In this document: positions 1-5,910 of the stretch, piece after piece
Position numbering within the stretch: the first letter of the stretch is position 1
Layout: each line of letters opens with the position of its first letter
DNA from: Humisphaera sp.
Lineage (GTDB): Bacteria; Planctomycetota; Phycisphaerae; Tepidisphaerales; Tepidisphaeraceae
Length of the DNA stretch: 5,956 bases
NCBI GenBank assembly: GCA_025351525.1
Contig: JANXVV010000227.1
Coordinates: 1 to 5,956, forward strand
Direction of reading: 5' to 3'
Notes under the pieces: generated by a model
Told to the model about the DNA's origin: nothing
Databases searched by the model: none
What the model saw: only the letters and a program-made list of their open reading frames with translations
Position numbers and translations under genes: made by a program

Positions 1-458
1 ATTCCAACGGAATGATGAAATATGCGGGGTAGAATCATCCGCACATCCAACTCGGAGAACGCCCGCGAAAACTGCGTCGGAACGCTCCGCTTCCCATCGT
101 GGCCGGACACCAACCATAGATGCAGCGTCCGGGCGGATAATTCCAATCCCGCCTCGGTCAGCTTTTCCCACGCATGTCTCGGATGAAACCCCGACAACTC
201 CCGCCGATACATCCCCAACGCCTTCGTCCGCACCGACGACGCGAGCCTGGCGTTCGACGGCTTTCCCCGCAGCCGATGTGCCACGCCGATATCCCCATTG
301 CTTTCCAGGCGACGCTGCACTCGACGCACCTGCCGGACGCTCAGCGAAAGCAACCGCCCGGCCTCCTCCTGCATACGCTTGCCCTCCAAAACCAATGACA
401 TCACCTTCAAACATCCCTTTCGCAACGGCTCATCGCAAATAAATCTTTCCCCATCCAC
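1..458 (-). CDS. ISNCY/IS1202-like transposase, N-terminal part, runs off the left edge
   Basis: Reading the minus strand from GTG at 458 gives 152 codons open to the window edge. The product has an N-terminal helix-turn-helix region (residues about 14-58), including LEGKRMQEEAGRLLSLSVRQ followed by VRRVQRRLESNGD. It continues with HRLRGKPSNARL (61-72), then FHPRHAWEKLTEAGLELS (91-108) and a TL..WL segment (111-116). This order (HTH, RGxPSN, F.P..A.EKL, TL..WL) is what I know from ISNCY/IS1202-type transposases, which cut and join DNA with a DDE catalytic domain. That domain would lie mostly beyond the edge. The start is uncertain: an in-frame stop lies just upstream of GTG 458, and ATG 374 has a better GGAGG but would remove part of the HTH region. 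Residues after about 124 no longer resemble the family, so a frameshift near the edge is possible. It is transcribed divergently from the ATPase genes. The family call is by eye, from motifs only. Confidence 0.6.
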   Translation of the reverse strand, partial: MDGERFICDEPLRKGCLKVMSLVLEGKRMQEEAGRLLSLSVRQVRRVQRRLESNGDIGVAHRLRGKPSNARLASSVRTKALGMYRRELSGFHPRHAWEKLTEAGLELSARTLHLWLVSGHDGKRSVPTQFSRAFSELDVRMILPRIFHHSVG

Positions 459-490
459 TATTTATAAAAAGCGGACATTCCTATTTGCAC
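1..490 (-). mobile_element. Probable insertion sequence end (transposase 5' side)
   Basis: A transposase reading frame starting at about 458 implies that one end of an insertion sequence lies in the AT-rich stretch just upstream of it, roughly 459-490. On the minus strand this stretch reads GTGCAAATAGGAATGTCCGC followed by TTTTTAT. The exact boundary cannot be fixed, because the other end and any target-site duplication are outside the window. The outer limit of 490 is an estimate. Confidence 0.35.
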
Positions 491-511
491 ATGACACATA
501 TTTCTTTTGTC

Positions 512-540
512 TTGTGACGATCCGCCCCAAGCGGTAGACT
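512..540 (+). promoter_or_regulatory. Weak sigma-70-like promoter candidate for the ATPase operon
   Basis: TTGTGA at 512-517 and TAGACT at 535-540 are separated by 17 bases, and each matches the housekeeping consensus at four of six positions. Transcription would begin near 547, giving a very short leader just before the Shine-Dalgarno sequence. This is the best-spaced pair I found between the presumed insertion sequence end and the gene start, but a match of this quality occurs often by chance. Confidence 0.25.
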
Positions 541-547
541 ATCGCAC

Positions 548-554
548 AAAAGGA
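548..554 (+). promoter_or_regulatory. Ribosome binding site setting the start at 564
   Basis: AAAAGGA lies 9 bases before ATG 564, which is good Shine-Dalgarno spacing. The reading frame is open back to a TTG at 507, but that start has no comparable site and would add 19 residues that do not resemble the family. The ATG start places the first MshEN motif (RLGEIL) at residue 7, where the family normally begins. Confidence 0.65.
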
Positions 555-563
555 TGCATCAAC

Positions 564-2345
564 ATGGCCAAGCAGCAGAAGAGGCTGGGCGAAATCCTGG
601 CGGAGTGGAAATTTCTCAATCCCAAGGAAATCGACAAGGCGCTGGAGCACGCCAAGGCGAAAAACCTGCGCATCGGCGAGGCGCTGATCGACCTGAAGAT
701 GTGCAACGAGAACCAGGTCGCCAAGGCCCTGGCGACTCAGTATGGGATGGAGTACATCGATCTCGACAAGAGTTCGGTGCCGCCCAACGCGATCAATTCG
801 ATTCCCGATGACATCATGCGCAAGCACCTGATCCTGCCGTTGGGCATGGAGAACGGAAAGCTGCGCGTGGCGATCCACGATCCGCTCGATCTGGAACTGC
901 TCGACATTCTGCGCTTCCGGCTCGGCAAGGAACTCCGCCCGGTGCTGGCGGCCAAGGGGCGGATCAAGGGATACCTCGACGAGCTTTTTCAAACCAGCGC
1001 GCAAAACACCATCGACAAAACGATGGACAAGGGCTGGGCATCTCTCGATAAATCGCTGGACAAAACGCTCGATAAATCACTCGATAAATCGCTGGACAAA
1101 TCCGTCGACAAGTCGATCGACATCGCCGGCATGGGCGAAGATGTGATGAACGACCCGACGCAGGCGCCGATCATCAAACTGGTGCAGGCGATGATCGCCG
1201 AGGCGGTGCGCAATCGGGCAAGCGACATTCACATCGAACCGATGAAAGACCGCATTCGGGTGCGCTACCGCATCGACGGCGAATGCGTGGAGCGCGACAA
1301 AATCCCCCTGCGCATGAAGGGCCCGCTGACGAGTCGGTTGAAGATTATGGCCGGGATCGACATCGCCGAAAAGCGCCTGCCGCAGGACGGTCGAATCAAG
1401 CTGGTGATCGACAAGAGCCAGGTCGATTTCCGCGTGAGCACTTTGCCGGCGTATCACGGTGAATCGGTCGTGCTGCGTATTCTCCGACCGGACGCCGTCC
1501 GCATCGGTTTGTCGCACATGGGGTTTGAAGAGGAGGATTACCGGGTCTTCCAAAAAATCATCAAGCGCCCGAACGGCATCTTCCTGGTCACCGGGCCAAC
1601 GGGATCGGGCAAAACCACCACGCTGTATGGTGCGCTGAATGAACTGAACCGGCCCGACAAGAAAATCATCACCGCCGAGGATCCGGTGGAATACAACTTC
1701 ACCGGCATCAATCAGTGCCAGGTGCGCGATGCGATCGGGTTGAGTTTTTCAAAGATCCTCCGGGCAATGCTGCGTCAGGCCCCCAACATCATTCTGGTCG
1801 GTGAAATCCGCGATCTGGAAGTGGCGGAGGTGGCGATTCAGGCCGCGCTGACCGGTCACCTTGTTTTCAGCACGCTTCATACAAACGATGCCCCGGGTGC
1901 CATTACGCGATTGATCGACATGGGTGTGAAGCCGTTCCTCGTCGCCTCGTCGATTCAGGCGGTGATGGCCCAGCGGTTGATTCGGACGCTGTGCGTGAAA
2001 TGCAAGCAGCCGGACCATGAGCCGGATGAGATGTGGCTGCGACTGGTGGGCATCAAGCCGGGCGACATGAAGGATAAAGTTCTCTACAAACCGCGCGGCT
2101 GCGACAACTGCACCGGCACCGGTTTCCGAGGTCGAATCGGCATCTTTGAAATGATGATCATGAACAACGAGATTCGCGATCTGGCGTTCAATCGCGCGCC
2201 GACGAATAAGATTCGCAAGGCGGCGCTGGCCGGGGGGATGAAGAGCCTTCTTTTGGATGGTCGATTGAAGGTTCTCAACGGCATTACCACCGCTGAGGAA
2301 ATCGTGAAGGTCGCACAAGTTGACGGCGTTATTACGGATCAATAA
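564..2345 (+). CDS. PilB/GspE-type assembly ATPase with MshEN domain and LDKS-repeat linker
   Basis: A 593-residue cytoplasmic motor ATPase of the type II secretion/type IV pilus family, expected to act as a hexamer on a PilC/GspF-like platform and drive pilin or pseudopilin assembly. Residues 7-142 form an MshEN domain with two 24-residue motifs (7-30 and 36-59) separated by five residues. Residues 150-184 are a linker of xDKS tetrapeptides. The core follows: ASDIHIEP at 219-226, Walker A GPTGSGKT at 344-351, Asp box ITAEDPVEY at 369-377, Walker B with Glu414 in VGEIRD, and His box TGHLVFSTLHTND at 430-442. CVKC (477-480) and CDNC (513-516) form the four-cysteine zinc site usual in PilB/GspE. 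Oddities: RQAPN (404-408) replaces the usual RQDPD, and the Gly at position 10 of both MshEN motifs is Lys. Length and domain order fit the family. PilB and GspE cannot be told apart here; pilT five bases downstream favours a pilus role. Confidence 0.93.
   Translation: MAKQQKRLGEILAEWKFLNPKEIDKALEHAKAKNLRIGEALIDLKMCNENQVAKALATQYGMEYIDLDKSSVPPNAINSIPDDIMRKHLILPLGMENGKLRVAIHDPLDLELLDILRFRLGKELRPVLAAKGRIKGYLDELFQTSAQNTIDKTMDKGWASLDKSLDKTLDKSLDKSLDKSVDKSIDIAGMGEDVMNDPTQAPIIKLVQAMIAEAVRNRASDIHIEPMKDRIRVRYRIDGECVERDKIPLRMKGPLTSRLKIMAGIDIAEKRLPQDGRIKLVIDKSQVDFRVSTLPAYHGESVVLRILRPDAVRIGLSHMGFEEEDYRVFQKIIKRPNGIFLVTGPTGSGKTTTLYGALNELNRPDKKIITAEDPVEYNFTGINQCQVRDAIGLSFSKILRAMLRQAPNIILVGEIRDLEVAEVAIQAALTGHLVFSTLHTNDAPGAITRLIDMGVKPFLVASSIQAVMAQRLIRTLCVKCKQPDHEPDEMWLRLVGIKPGDMKDKVLYKPRGCDNCTGTGFRGRIGIFEMMIMNNEIRDLAFNRAPTNKIRKAALAGGMKSLLLDGRLKVLNGITTAEEIVKVAQVDGVITDQ
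1044..1115 (+). repeat. In-frame 12-base tandem repeat encoding (LDKS)6
   Basis: Six consecutive 12-base units encode LDKS, LDKT, LDKS, LDKS, LDKS and VDKS (residues 161-184 of the first ATPase). Two more diverged units, IDKT and MDKG (150-157), precede them, separated by the three residues WAS. The units differ mainly at synonymous positions (CTCGATAAATCG against CTGGACAAATCC), so the array has diverged while keeping its protein sequence. It sits in the linker between the MshEN domain and the ATPase core. Confidence 0.9.
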
Positions 2346-2350
2346 AAATT

Positions 2351-3613
2351 ATGGCAACCATTCAGATTGATCGTCTATTGGAAACCGTCGTTCGCCAGAA
2401 GGCGAGCGACTTACATCTCGTGGTGGGTCGCCCGCCCTGCCTGCGTCTGCATGGCGGGATTCGCGAGTTGCAGACGAAACCGCTCGAGGCGGAAGACACG
2501 ATGGCGCTGTTGAAGTCCATCACGCCGGAACGCATCCAGCAGGAGTTTGAAGAGTCCGGCTCGGGCGACTTCGGCTTTTCCTACGGGGACGCGGCTCGAT
2601 TTCGCGTCAGCATCTTCAAGCAGAAGGGCGTCGCCAGCATGGTGTTGCGGCGAATCCCCAACAACATCCTCACCTTCGAGCAGATCGGTCTGCCGAAGAT
2701 GGCCGAGCAAATCTGCCGTCGCCCGCGCGGGATGTTTCTGGTCACCGGCCCGACCGGTTCCGGCAAGACCACCACGCTCGCGTGCATGATCAATTACATC
2801 AATGAAAATTTCGAGCGGCACATCATCACGATGGAAGATCCGATCGAATATTATCACAAGCACAAGAAGAGCATCGTCGTGCAGCGCGAGGTGGGCGTGG
2901 ATGTGCCGAGCTTCCCCGAGGCGCTTCGCCGTGCTTTGCGTCAGGATCCGGACGTGATGCTGGTGGGTGAGATGCGCGATCTGGAGACGATTCAATCCGC
3001 CATCACCGCCGCTGAAACGGGTCACTTGGTGTTCGGCACGCTGCACACTTCGGGGGCGGCTTCGACGATCAACCGATTGATCGACGCCTTCCCGACGGAA
3101 CAACAGGAACAGGTGCGCGTGCAGTTATCCGGCAATCTGATCGCGGTGCTAAGCCAGTGTCTTTGTCCGCGCGTGGATACGGATGGCATGGTGGCCGGCT
3201 ATGAATTCATGTATGTCACGCCGGGCATTCAGAATCTGATCCGCGAGAACAAGAGCTTCCGCATCGACTCGGAAATTCAGACCGGTAAGAAGTTCGGGAT
3301 GCAGTTGCTGGATGACAATTTGTGGATGCATTACAGTGCCGGTCGAATCAGTGCGGAAGAGTGCATCGATAAGAGTAAGAATCCCGGCTACATGGTCGAC
3401 AAGATGCACAAGGCGGGCATTGATGTGGTGGTGGGGGATGACATCATTGCGGAAGATCCGGAAGCGTTGGCGGCAGCCGCTTCGGCAGCGTCGGCAACAC
3501 CGAAGGCCGGTGGCGGCGCGGCGGCTTCCGATCCCGCCGCCGCCGAGCGCGAACGGCAGGCGCAGATGCAGGCGAATCGGGAGCGGATGTTGAGGGCGCA
3601 GCAGAAGAAGTGA
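2351..3613 (+). CDS. pilT: PilT-type type IV pilus retraction ATPase
   Basis: A 420-residue protein of the PilT family, hexameric ATPases that depolymerise type IV pili and power twitching motility from the cytoplasmic face of the pilus base. The N-terminal domain (about 1-100) begins with the typical LL...V...ASDLHL pattern. Walker A is GPTGSGKT at 133-140, the Asp box is ITMEDPIEY at 159-167, Walker B is VGEMRD with Glu207, and the His box is TGHLVFGTLHT at 223-233. GIQNLIREN (292-300) corresponds to the PilT signature AIRNLIRE, and TGKKFGMQLLD (311-321) is also characteristic. There is no N-terminal MshEN domain and no four-cysteine zinc site, as expected for PilT. The protein is longer than the usual 340-370 residues because of an Ala-rich, charged tail from about 362. 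It follows the first ATPase by five bases, and only a weak GGAT (2336-2339) precedes its ATG, which suggests translational coupling. Confidence 0.94.
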   Translation: MATIQIDRLLETVVRQKASDLHLVVGRPPCLRLHGGIRELQTKPLEAEDTMALLKSITPERIQQEFEESGSGDFGFSYGDAARFRVSIFKQKGVASMVLRRIPNNILTFEQIGLPKMAEQICRRPRGMFLVTGPTGSGKTTTLACMINYINENFERHIITMEDPIEYYHKHKKSIVVQREVGVDVPSFPEALRRALRQDPDVMLVGEMRDLETIQSAITAAETGHLVFGTLHTSGAASTINRLIDAFPTEQQEQVRVQLSGNLIAVLSQCLCPRVDTDGMVAGYEFMYVTPGIQNLIRENKSFRIDSEIQTGKKFGMQLLDDNLWMHYSAGRISAEECIDKSKNPGYMVDKMHKAGIDVVVGDDIIAEDPEALAAAASAASATPKAGGGAAASDPAAAERERQAQMQANRERMLRAQQKK

Positions 3614-3628
3614 TAAAATTGTTTTATT

Positions 3629-3671
3629 CCCTCCCTCCTGGTACTCCAGGGGGGAGGGTTAGGGTGAGGGG
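3629..3671 (+). repeat. GC-rich palindromic element, copy 1 (REP-like)
   Basis: A hairpin of 13 bp (3629-3641 with 3646-3658, one G-T wobble at 3636/3651) with the four-base loop TACT is followed by a 13-base tail, TTAGGGTGAGGGG. The same hairpin-plus-tail unit recurs in inverted orientation at 3723-3764. The unit has the look of a REP-type dispersed repeat, a short palindrome with a conserved flank, and two copies in opposite orientation resemble a BIME. It is not a standard terminator, because the T run (3672-3676) begins 14 bases after the stem. A small AT palindrome (ATAAAA/TTTTAT, 3613-3627) precedes it. Confidence 0.75.
3649..3671 (+). other. Potential G-quadruplex sequence
   Basis: Four runs of at least three G (six, three, three and four) are separated by loops of one, three and three bases (A, TTA, TGA), which meets the usual G3+N1-7 pattern. 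It lies on the coding strand, so it would also be present in mRNA downstream of pilT. It overlaps the right arm of the copy 1 hairpin, so the two structures exclude each other. Formation is inferred from sequence only. Confidence 0.45.
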
Positions 3672-3722
3672 TTTTTGATTCAGTTGGATGAAATCCTGCG
3701 TGTTTCCAGCACCGGGAAAATG

Positions 3723-3764
3723 CCCCCTCACCCTAACCCTCCCCCCGGAGTACCGGGGGGAGGG
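3723..3764 (-). repeat. GC-rich palindromic element, copy 2 (inverted)
   Basis: A perfect 12 bp hairpin (3737-3748 with 3753-3764, loop AGTA) carries the tail CCCCTCACCCTAA on its left. It is the reverse complement of copy 1, differing by one extra base pair in the copy 1 stem and a T/C change in the stem. Bases 3724-3746 are exactly complementary to 3649-3671, giving 23 bp of uninterrupted pairing between the copies. The element ends six bases before the AAGGA of the third ATPase gene. Confidence 0.75.
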
Positions 3765-3770
3765 GACCAG

Positions 3771-3775
3771 AAGGA
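3771..3775 (+). promoter_or_regulatory. Ribosome binding site favouring the start at 3782
   Basis: AAGGA at 3771-3775 is directly followed by ATG 3776 (no spacer) and then in-frame ATG 3782 (six-base spacer). The second ATG has normal Shine-Dalgarno spacing and is preferred, giving an N-terminus of MSQVSST and a product two residues shorter. Confidence 0.65.
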
Positions 3776-3781
3776 ATGGAT

Positions 3782-5842
3782 ATGTCACAAGTCAGTTCAA
3801 CCAATCCACCGTCGCCCGCCGACCCGAATCGCAAGCCGGCGGCGCCCGGTGTGGTGCCGCAAAAGCCTGCCGTGCCGGGTCATCCGGCCGGGTTGCGTCC
3901 GCATGCCGCCGTCACGGTGAATGCGGCGGGTTCGGCGCCGTTGGATGTCGCGCCGTCCGCCGCGCCTAAACCGGTGACTCCGGGCATGCCAAGCGGAGTG
4001 AAACCCTTGTCGGCTCAGATTGGAATGAAGCCGGCAGCGCCCGGCGCGCCCAGGCCGCCGGTGGCGGGTGTCAAACCGATGGCCCCCGCTGCGCCCGGTG
4101 CCGGCGGTACGCCGGTGATCGACCAACTGGTGGGTCGGCAGCTTGGCCGAATCTTGAACAAGATGGGGAAGGTCACCCGCGAGCAGTATCAGGAAGCGCT
4201 TGCGTTTCAGAAGAGCAAGGGCGGGGCGCTGGGGCGTATTTTGATCGATCTCGGTTACATCAAGGACCAGGATCTGAACATCGCGCTGGCGGCTCAGAAG
4301 GGGTATGAGTTTTTCAATGTTGAGGGTTACAAAGCCGATCCGAAAGTGCTGGCCGCGATACCGGCGCAGATGGCGATGGCGAGCAAGCTGCTTCCGATTT
4401 CCTTCGATGCCGCCGCGAAAAAGCTCACCGTGGTGATGGCCAACCACGAAAATTTCCGCGCGCTGGATGATCTCAAGCAATTGATGGGTTACACCGTCAT
4501 CGCGAAGATCGGCGACCCGGAGGCGATCGAGCGATTGGTCGCCAAAAACTACAACACCGCCGCCGAGAGCCTCGGGGATATTCTGGGTGAACTCAGCAAC
4601 GACACCAGCCTGAAGGATCTGAAAGGGCGCGGCGAATCGATCGACCTGGATGCCCTGAAGGATGCCGCCGATTCCAACCCCGTCCGCAAGCTCATCAATC
4701 TGGTGCTGTTGCAGGCGATCAAGGACAAAGCCTCCGACATTCACTTCGAGCCGTTCGAGACCGAGTTCAAGATGCGCTACCGCATCGACGGCGTGCTTTA
4801 CGAAATGATGCCGCCCCCGGCCCATATCGCCCCGGCGATCAGCTCGCGCATCAAGGTCATGTCGAACCTCGACATCGCCGAGCGGCGCGTGCCGCAGGAC
4901 GGGCGCATCGAGTTGAACGTCAACAACCAGCCGGTCGATCTTCGCGTGTCGGTGCTGCCGACGATGTTCGGTGAATCGGTCGTCATGCGCGTGCTCGATC
5001 GCGGCAACGTCAGCCTCGATCTGGACAAGCTCGGCATGCGCGAGGAAGACCTCAACACCTTCCGCCAACTCATCAAAAAACCCAACGGCATCGTGATCGT
5101 CACCGGCCCGACCGGCTCCGGTAAAACTACCACGCTCTACTCGGCGTTGCGCGAATTGAACGACATCAGCACGAAGCTCATCACCGCCGAGGATCCGGTG
5201 GAATATGACATCGACGGGATCATCCAGTGTCAGATCAAACCTGAGATTGAGATGACGTTTGGCCGCATTCTGCGGGCGATGCTGCGTCAGGATCCGGACG
5301 TGGTGCTGGTCGGTGAAATCCGCGATAAGGAGACGGCGGAAATCGCCATTCAGGCATCGCTGACGGGTCACCTGGTGTTCAGCACGCTGCATACCAATGA
5401 TGCCCCGTCCGCCGTCGCCCGCCTGCTCGATCTGGGCATCGAACCGTTCCTGGTCACCGCGACGTTGGAAGGCGTTTGCGCCCAGCGCTTGGTTCGCAAA
5501 ATCTGCCTCAAATGCAAAGAGGCGTATGTGCCGGCGGAAGAGCAGTTGATGGAGTTGAACCTGCGGCTGGAGGATGTCGCCGGTCGGATTTTCTACTACG
5601 GAAAAGGGTGCGAAGCCTGCAACAACACCGGCTATCGCGGGCGGCAGGGTCTGTATGAATTCATGCTGCTGGATGATGAGATGCGCGACATGATCGTGCA
5701 GCACGCCAGCACGCAGCAGTTGCGCGCGGAGTCGAAAAAGCGCGGGATGAGAACGCTGCGGCAAGCCGGTTTGCTGGCGATATTCGATGGCGTGACGACG
5801 ATTGAGGAAGTCGTGAAGGAAACGCTGAGCGAGGATGATTGA
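3782..5842 (+). CDS. PilB/GspE-type assembly ATPase with Pro/Ala-rich N-terminal tail and MshEN domain
   Basis: A 686-residue paralogue of the first ATPase. Residues 1 to about 110 are a Pro/Ala/Gly-rich, probably disordered tail with recurring KPxxPG motifs. An MshEN domain follows, with two 24-residue motifs at 120-143 and 149-172 separated by KSKGG. The core contains ASDIHFEP (317-324), Walker A GPTGSGKT (442-449), Asp box ITAEDPVEY (467-475), Walker B VGEIRD with Glu512 after a normal RQDPD, and His box TGHLVFSTLHTND (528-540). CLKC (575-578) and CEAC (610-613) form the zinc site. The family role is to hydrolyse ATP as a hexamer to drive pilus or pseudopilus extension. In both MshEN motifs the first position is not Arg (Gln120, Ala149), although Gly10 and the final Gln are kept. 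It lies 168 bases after pilT behind paired palindromic elements, so it may be regulated separately from the first two genes. Alternative start: ATG 3776. Confidence 0.93.
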   Translation: MSQVSSTNPPSPADPNRKPAAPGVVPQKPAVPGHPAGLRPHAAVTVNAAGSAPLDVAPSAAPKPVTPGMPSGVKPLSAQIGMKPAAPGAPRPPVAGVKPMAPAAPGAGGTPVIDQLVGRQLGRILNKMGKVTREQYQEALAFQKSKGGALGRILIDLGYIKDQDLNIALAAQKGYEFFNVEGYKADPKVLAAIPAQMAMASKLLPISFDAAAKKLTVVMANHENFRALDDLKQLMGYTVIAKIGDPEAIERLVAKNYNTAAESLGDILGELSNDTSLKDLKGRGESIDLDALKDAADSNPVRKLINLVLLQAIKDKASDIHFEPFETEFKMRYRIDGVLYEMMPPPAHIAPAISSRIKVMSNLDIAERRVPQDGRIELNVNNQPVDLRVSVLPTMFGESVVMRVLDRGNVSLDLDKLGMREEDLNTFRQLIKKPNGIVIVTGPTGSGKTTTLYSALRELNDISTKLITAEDPVEYDIDGIIQCQIKPEIEMTFGRILRAMLRQDPDVVLVGEIRDKETAEIAIQASLTGHLVFSTLHTNDAPSAVARLLDLGIEPFLVTATLEGVCAQRLVRKICLKCKEAYVPAEEQLMELNLRLEDVAGRIFYYGKGCEACNNTGYRGRQGLYEFMLLDDEMRDMIVQHASTQQLRAESKKRGMRTLRQAGLLAIFDGVTTIEEVVKETLSEDD
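3833..4099 (+). repeat. Coding region of degenerate KPxxPG motifs
   Basis: Within the N-terminal tail of the third gene, K-P-x-x-P-G recurs as KPAAPG, KPAVPG, KPVTPG, KPAAPG and an extended KPMAPAAPG, at irregular spacing. The Lys residues are the main charged positions in an otherwise Pro/Ala/Gly/Val-rich stretch. The spacing is not constant, so this is a recurring motif rather than a strict tandem repeat. No function is recognised. Confidence 0.6.
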
Positions 5843-5854
5843 TTTTCACTCACC

Positions 5855-5877
5855 GTGGCACGGGCTTCCAGCCCGTG
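5855..5877 (+). repeat. 23-base hairpin repeat, copy 1
   Basis: GTGG is followed by an 8 bp perfect hairpin, CACGGGCT/AGCCCGTG, with loop TCC (5867-5869). It is 13 bases past the stop of the third ATPase gene. Only three T follow, so it would be a poor terminator alone. It matches the copy at 5917-5939 at 19 of 23 positions. Confidence 0.65.
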
Positions 5878-5894
5878 TTTACGGTGCTTGGGAG

Positions 5895-5910
5895 CGAAAA
5901 AAATTTTTCG
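5895..5910. repeat. AT-rich palindrome between the hairpin repeats
   Basis: CGAAAAA (5895-5901) and TTTTTCG (5904-5910) are inverted repeats separated by AA. The sequence is a strong A-tract/T-tract junction in otherwise GC-rich DNA and would be expected to bend. No specific protein site is recognised. Confidence 0.5.

Noticed and set aside
174..537. Plus-strand open frames across the transposase region
   Set aside because: Their translations are Pro/Arg/His-rich without motifs, while the minus strand shows a recognisable transposase pattern over the same bases.
507..563. TTG start at 507 for the first ATPase
   Set aside because: It has no Shine-Dalgarno sequence and the 19 extra residues do not resemble the family. 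ATG 564 has AAAAGGA at good spacing.
1044..1115. CRISPR-like repeat array
   Set aside because: The 12-base units are contiguous, have no spacers and encode a regular LDKS peptide in frame.
3629..3676. Intrinsic terminator after pilT
   Set aside because: The hairpin is strong, but the T run starts 14 bases beyond the stem, separated by a G-rich tail, so it does not fit a standard terminator. It is recorded as a palindromic repeat.
3675..3969. Small plus-strand open frames between pilT and the third ATPase
   Set aside because: They run through the palindromic elements into the third gene in another frame, with no ribosome binding site or recognisable product.
3797..5764. A 655-codon minus-strand open frame opposite the third ATPase gene
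   Set aside because: It is rich in His, Arg and Gln with no family motifs, and lies exactly opposite a gene with complete ATPase motifs. It is a shadow frame from GC-rich codon usage.
5856..5871. Sigma-54 promoter (TGGCAC element)
   Set aside because: TGGCAC matches the -24 box, but the -12 position reads TCCAG instead of TTGC. The sequence is explained by the hairpin repeat and no gene follows in the window.
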